From positions 1 through 13,408 of the forward strand of contig CABUWD010000058.1 in NCBI GenBank assembly GCA_902495155.1: DNA of 13,408 nt, read 5' to 3'. Below, one piece after another: positions 11,693 to 13,408 of this stretch. Positions within the stretch are counted from its first letter, which is position 1. Each line of letters begins with the position of its first letter. A model generated the notes under the pieces. That model worked only from the letters and a program-made list of their open reading frames with translations. It was not told where the DNA came from and ran no database searches. Made by a program: the position numbers and the translations under genes. Source of the DNA: an uncultured Collinsella sp. Its GTDB lineage: Bacteria > Actinomycetota > Coriobacteriia > Coriobacteriales > Coriobacteriaceae.

Positions 11693-13408
11693 ATGGCCGA
11701 ACTTACTGACCGCTTCGGGACCATGGTGTTCTCTGAGGAAGTCATGAAGGACTACCTCCCCAAGGACATTTGGAAGCGCCTTGCTGCAACCCTCGAGGGC
11801 GGTGAGCCGCTCGACCTGGATGTGGCCAACGCCGTTGCCCATGCCATGAAGGTCTGGGCCATCTCCAAGGGTGCGACGCACTATGCGCACTGGTTCCAGC
11901 CGCTTTCGGGCATTACTTCCGAGAAGCACGACAGCTTCCTGGAGCCCAACCACGACGGCACCGCCATTACCAAGTTTACGGGCAAGAACCTCATCCAGGG
12001 CGAGCCCGATGCCTCCAGCTTCCCCAACGGCGGCCTGCGCGCCACCTTCGAGGCCCGTGGCTACACCGCTTGGGATCCCACTAGCCCCGCCTTTATCAAG
12101 GACGACGTCCTGTGCATCCCCACGGCTTTCTGCTCCTACACGGGCGAGGCCCTGGACAAGAAGACCCCGCTGCTGCGTTCCATGACCGCGCTCTCGCGTG
12201 AGTCCAAGCGCGTTTTGGCGCTGTTCGGTAAGACCCCCAAGAAGGTCGTTCCTTCCGTGGGCGACGAGCAGGAGTACTTCCTGATCAAGAAGGACGCCTA
12301 CCGCAAGCGCAAGGACCTGGTCATTACCGGCCGCACCCTCTTTGGCGCCGCTCCCTGCAAGGGCCAGGAGCTCGAGGAGCACTACTTTGGCGCTATCCGC
12401 CCCACCGTCTCGGCCTATATGAAGGATCTGGACGATGAGCTGTGGGCGCTTGGCATTCCCGCCAAGACCAAGCACAACGAGGTTGCTCCCTGCCAGCATG
12501 AGCTTGCCCCCGTCTATGGCGAAGTCAACGAGGCCATCGACCAGAATCTGGTCATGATGGAGAAGATGAAGCTCATCGCCTCCCGCCACGACTTGGTCTG
12601 CCTGCTGCACGAGAAGCCCTTCGAGGGCATCAATGGTTCGGGCAAGCACAACAACTGGTCGCTTGGCACCGAGTCCGAGAACTTGCTCGATCCAGGTGAC
12701 ACCCCGCTCGACAACCTGCAGTTCATCGTCTTCCTCACCGCGGTGATCGAGGCCGTCGATAACTATCAGGAGCTCCTGCGTGCCTCTGTTGCCTCGGCCG
12801 GCAACGACCATCGTCTGGGCGCCAACGAGGCTCCTCCGGCGATTATGTCCATCTTCCTGGGCGACCAGCTTACCGAGGTCGTCGAGAAGATCATCGATGG
12901 CAAGGCTTCCGTCCATGCCACGCGCGGCGTGCTCGACCTGGGCGCCGATACCCTGCCCAAGCTGATGCAGGACAACACCGACCGCAACCGCACCTCCCCG
13001 TTTGCCTTCACCGGCAATAAGTTCGAGTTCCGTGCCTGCGGCTCCGAGCAGAACGTCTCCGACTCCAACCTGGTGCTCGATGCCGCCGTGGCCAAGTCGC
13101 TCAAGTCCTTCGCCGACGCGCTTGAGGGTACGCCCGAGGATAAGTTCCAGGACGCTGCGCTCGAGTACTGCAAGAAGGTCCTGACCGACCACCAGCGCAT
13201 CCTCTTTTCCGGCGATGGCTACTCCGACGAGTGGCCCGTCGAGGCCGAGAAGCGCGGCCTTGCCAACAACAAGACCACGGCCGACGCCCTGCCCGCCTTT
13301 GTTTCCGATAAGGCCATTGCGCTCTTTGAGGAGACGGGCGTCCTGACCAAGGCCGAGGCTCAGTGCCGCTATGACTGCAAGCTCGAGAAGTACAACAAGC
13401 TCATGAAC
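11693..13408 (+). CDS. glnN: Type III glutamine synthetase (C-terminus outside window)
   Basis: Makes glutamine from glutamate, ammonia and ATP, and is probably the main ammonia-assimilating enzyme here. The frame is open to the right edge with 572 residues visible. GSIII enzymes are about 700 residues, so roughly 120-150 are missing. GSIII-specific blocks are clear: the N-terminal region with HYAHWFQPLSG (63-73) and the long segment around 76-130 with EPNHDGT, then VGDEQEYFLI (189-198, metal-binding acidic residues), KHNEVAPCQHELAPVY (260-275), EKPFEGINGSGKHNNWS (307-323) and RTSPFAFTGNKFEFRACGS (433-451). The ATG at 11693 has AAGGGAG 6 nt upstream. GC-ending codons dominate, as in highly expressed genes of GC-rich actinobacteria. 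It is transcribed divergently from metF. The gene symbol follows GSIII usage in other anaerobes. Confidence 0.95.
   Translation, partial: MAELTDRFGTMVFSEEVMKDYLPKDIWKRLAATLEGGEPLDLDVANAVAHAMKVWAISKGATHYAHWFQPLSGITSEKHDSFLEPNHDGTAITKFTGKNLIQGEPDASSFPNGGLRATFEARGYTAWDPTSPAFIKDDVLCIPTAFCSYTGEALDKKTPLLRSMTALSRESKRVLALFGKTPKKVVPSVGDEQEYFLIKKDAYRKRKDLVITGRTLFGAAPCKGQELEEHYFGAIRPTVSAYMKDLDDELWALGIPAKTKHNEVAPCQHELAPVYGEVNEAIDQNLVMMEKMKLIASRHDLVCLLHEKPFEGINGSGKHNNWSLGTESENLLDPGDTPLDNLQFIVFLTAVIEAVDNYQELLRASVASAGNDHRLGANEAPPAIMSIFLGDQLTEVVEKIIDGKASVHATRGVLDLGADTLPKLMQDNTDRNRTSPFAFTGNKFEFRACGSEQNVSDSNLVLDAAVAKSLKSFADALEGTPEDKFQDAALEYCKKVLTDHQRILFSGDGYSDEWPVEAEKRGLANNKTTADALPAFVSDKAIALFEETGVLTKAEAQCRYDCKLEKYNKLMN

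Noticed and set aside
11642..13192. 516-codon open frame on the minus strand
   Set aside because: It is fully antisense to the glutamine synthetase, has low-complexity Gly/Leu/Val composition and no family match. It is an effect of GC-rich codon bias.
1..13408. Mobile element, CRISPR array, toxin-antitoxin or defence system
   Set aside because: No transposase, integrase, regularly spaced repeats or known defence domain was seen. The only large repeat is the palindrome at 5417-5550, which lacks visible target-site duplications.

Overview
The window is a GC-rich stretch of bacterial chromosome packed with housekeeping genes. Type III glutamine synthetase, a B12-dependent methionine synthase with a separate reactivation protein, a UPF0210 (PFL-like) protein and a large AAA-type/SARP-like regulator together suggest an anaerobic gut actinomycete of the Coriobacteriia, most likely Collinsella or a close relative. 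That placement is inferred from gene content and base composition. No database was searched.

Layout. Positions 1-365 (+) hold the 3' end of nagB (glucosamine-6-phosphate deaminase), closed by a clear intrinsic terminator. A gene-free stretch of about 390 bp follows, carrying a repeated 14-mer, and leads into a 999-residue regulator (814-3813, +) with an N-terminal P-loop ATPase and a C-terminal winged-helix/BTAD unit. It converges on a minus-strand group: yhbY (3883-4182), whose terminator hairpin abuts the regulator's stop codon, and a class I SAM-dependent methyltransferase (4364-5251). Upstream of the methyltransferase is a 316-bp gap with two strong structures: a 134-bp nested palindrome with perfect 32-bp arms, and an intrinsic terminator ending 5 nt before the methyltransferase Shine-Dalgarno sequence. 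Next come a UPF0210/DUF711 gene (5568-6932, -) and, after a 17-bp-stem hairpin, the methionine operon.

The methionine operon is transcribed on the minus strand as metF (11266 to 10394), the MetH reactivation-domain protein (10394 to 9606) and metH (9596 to 7041). The genes are tightly coupled: TAATG overlaps the first junction, and the metH ribosome-binding site starts inside the previous stop codon. MetF makes 5-methyl-tetrahydrofolate, MetH passes the methyl group through cobalamin to homocysteine, and the third protein is expected to re-methylate oxidised cobalamin using SAM. MetH here lacks the C-terminal activation domain of the E. coli enzyme, so that function is split into its own gene.

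A divergent intergenic region (11267-11692) separates metF from a type III glutamine synthetase (11693 to beyond the end, +). It has a palindrome near a possible metF promoter, an 8-bp inverted repeat, several hairpins and a T-box-like sequence upstream of the synthetase.

I see no tRNA, rRNA, CRISPR array, transposase or phage gene. The least explained parts are the methyltransferase leader with its nested palindrome, and the glutamine synthetase upstream region.
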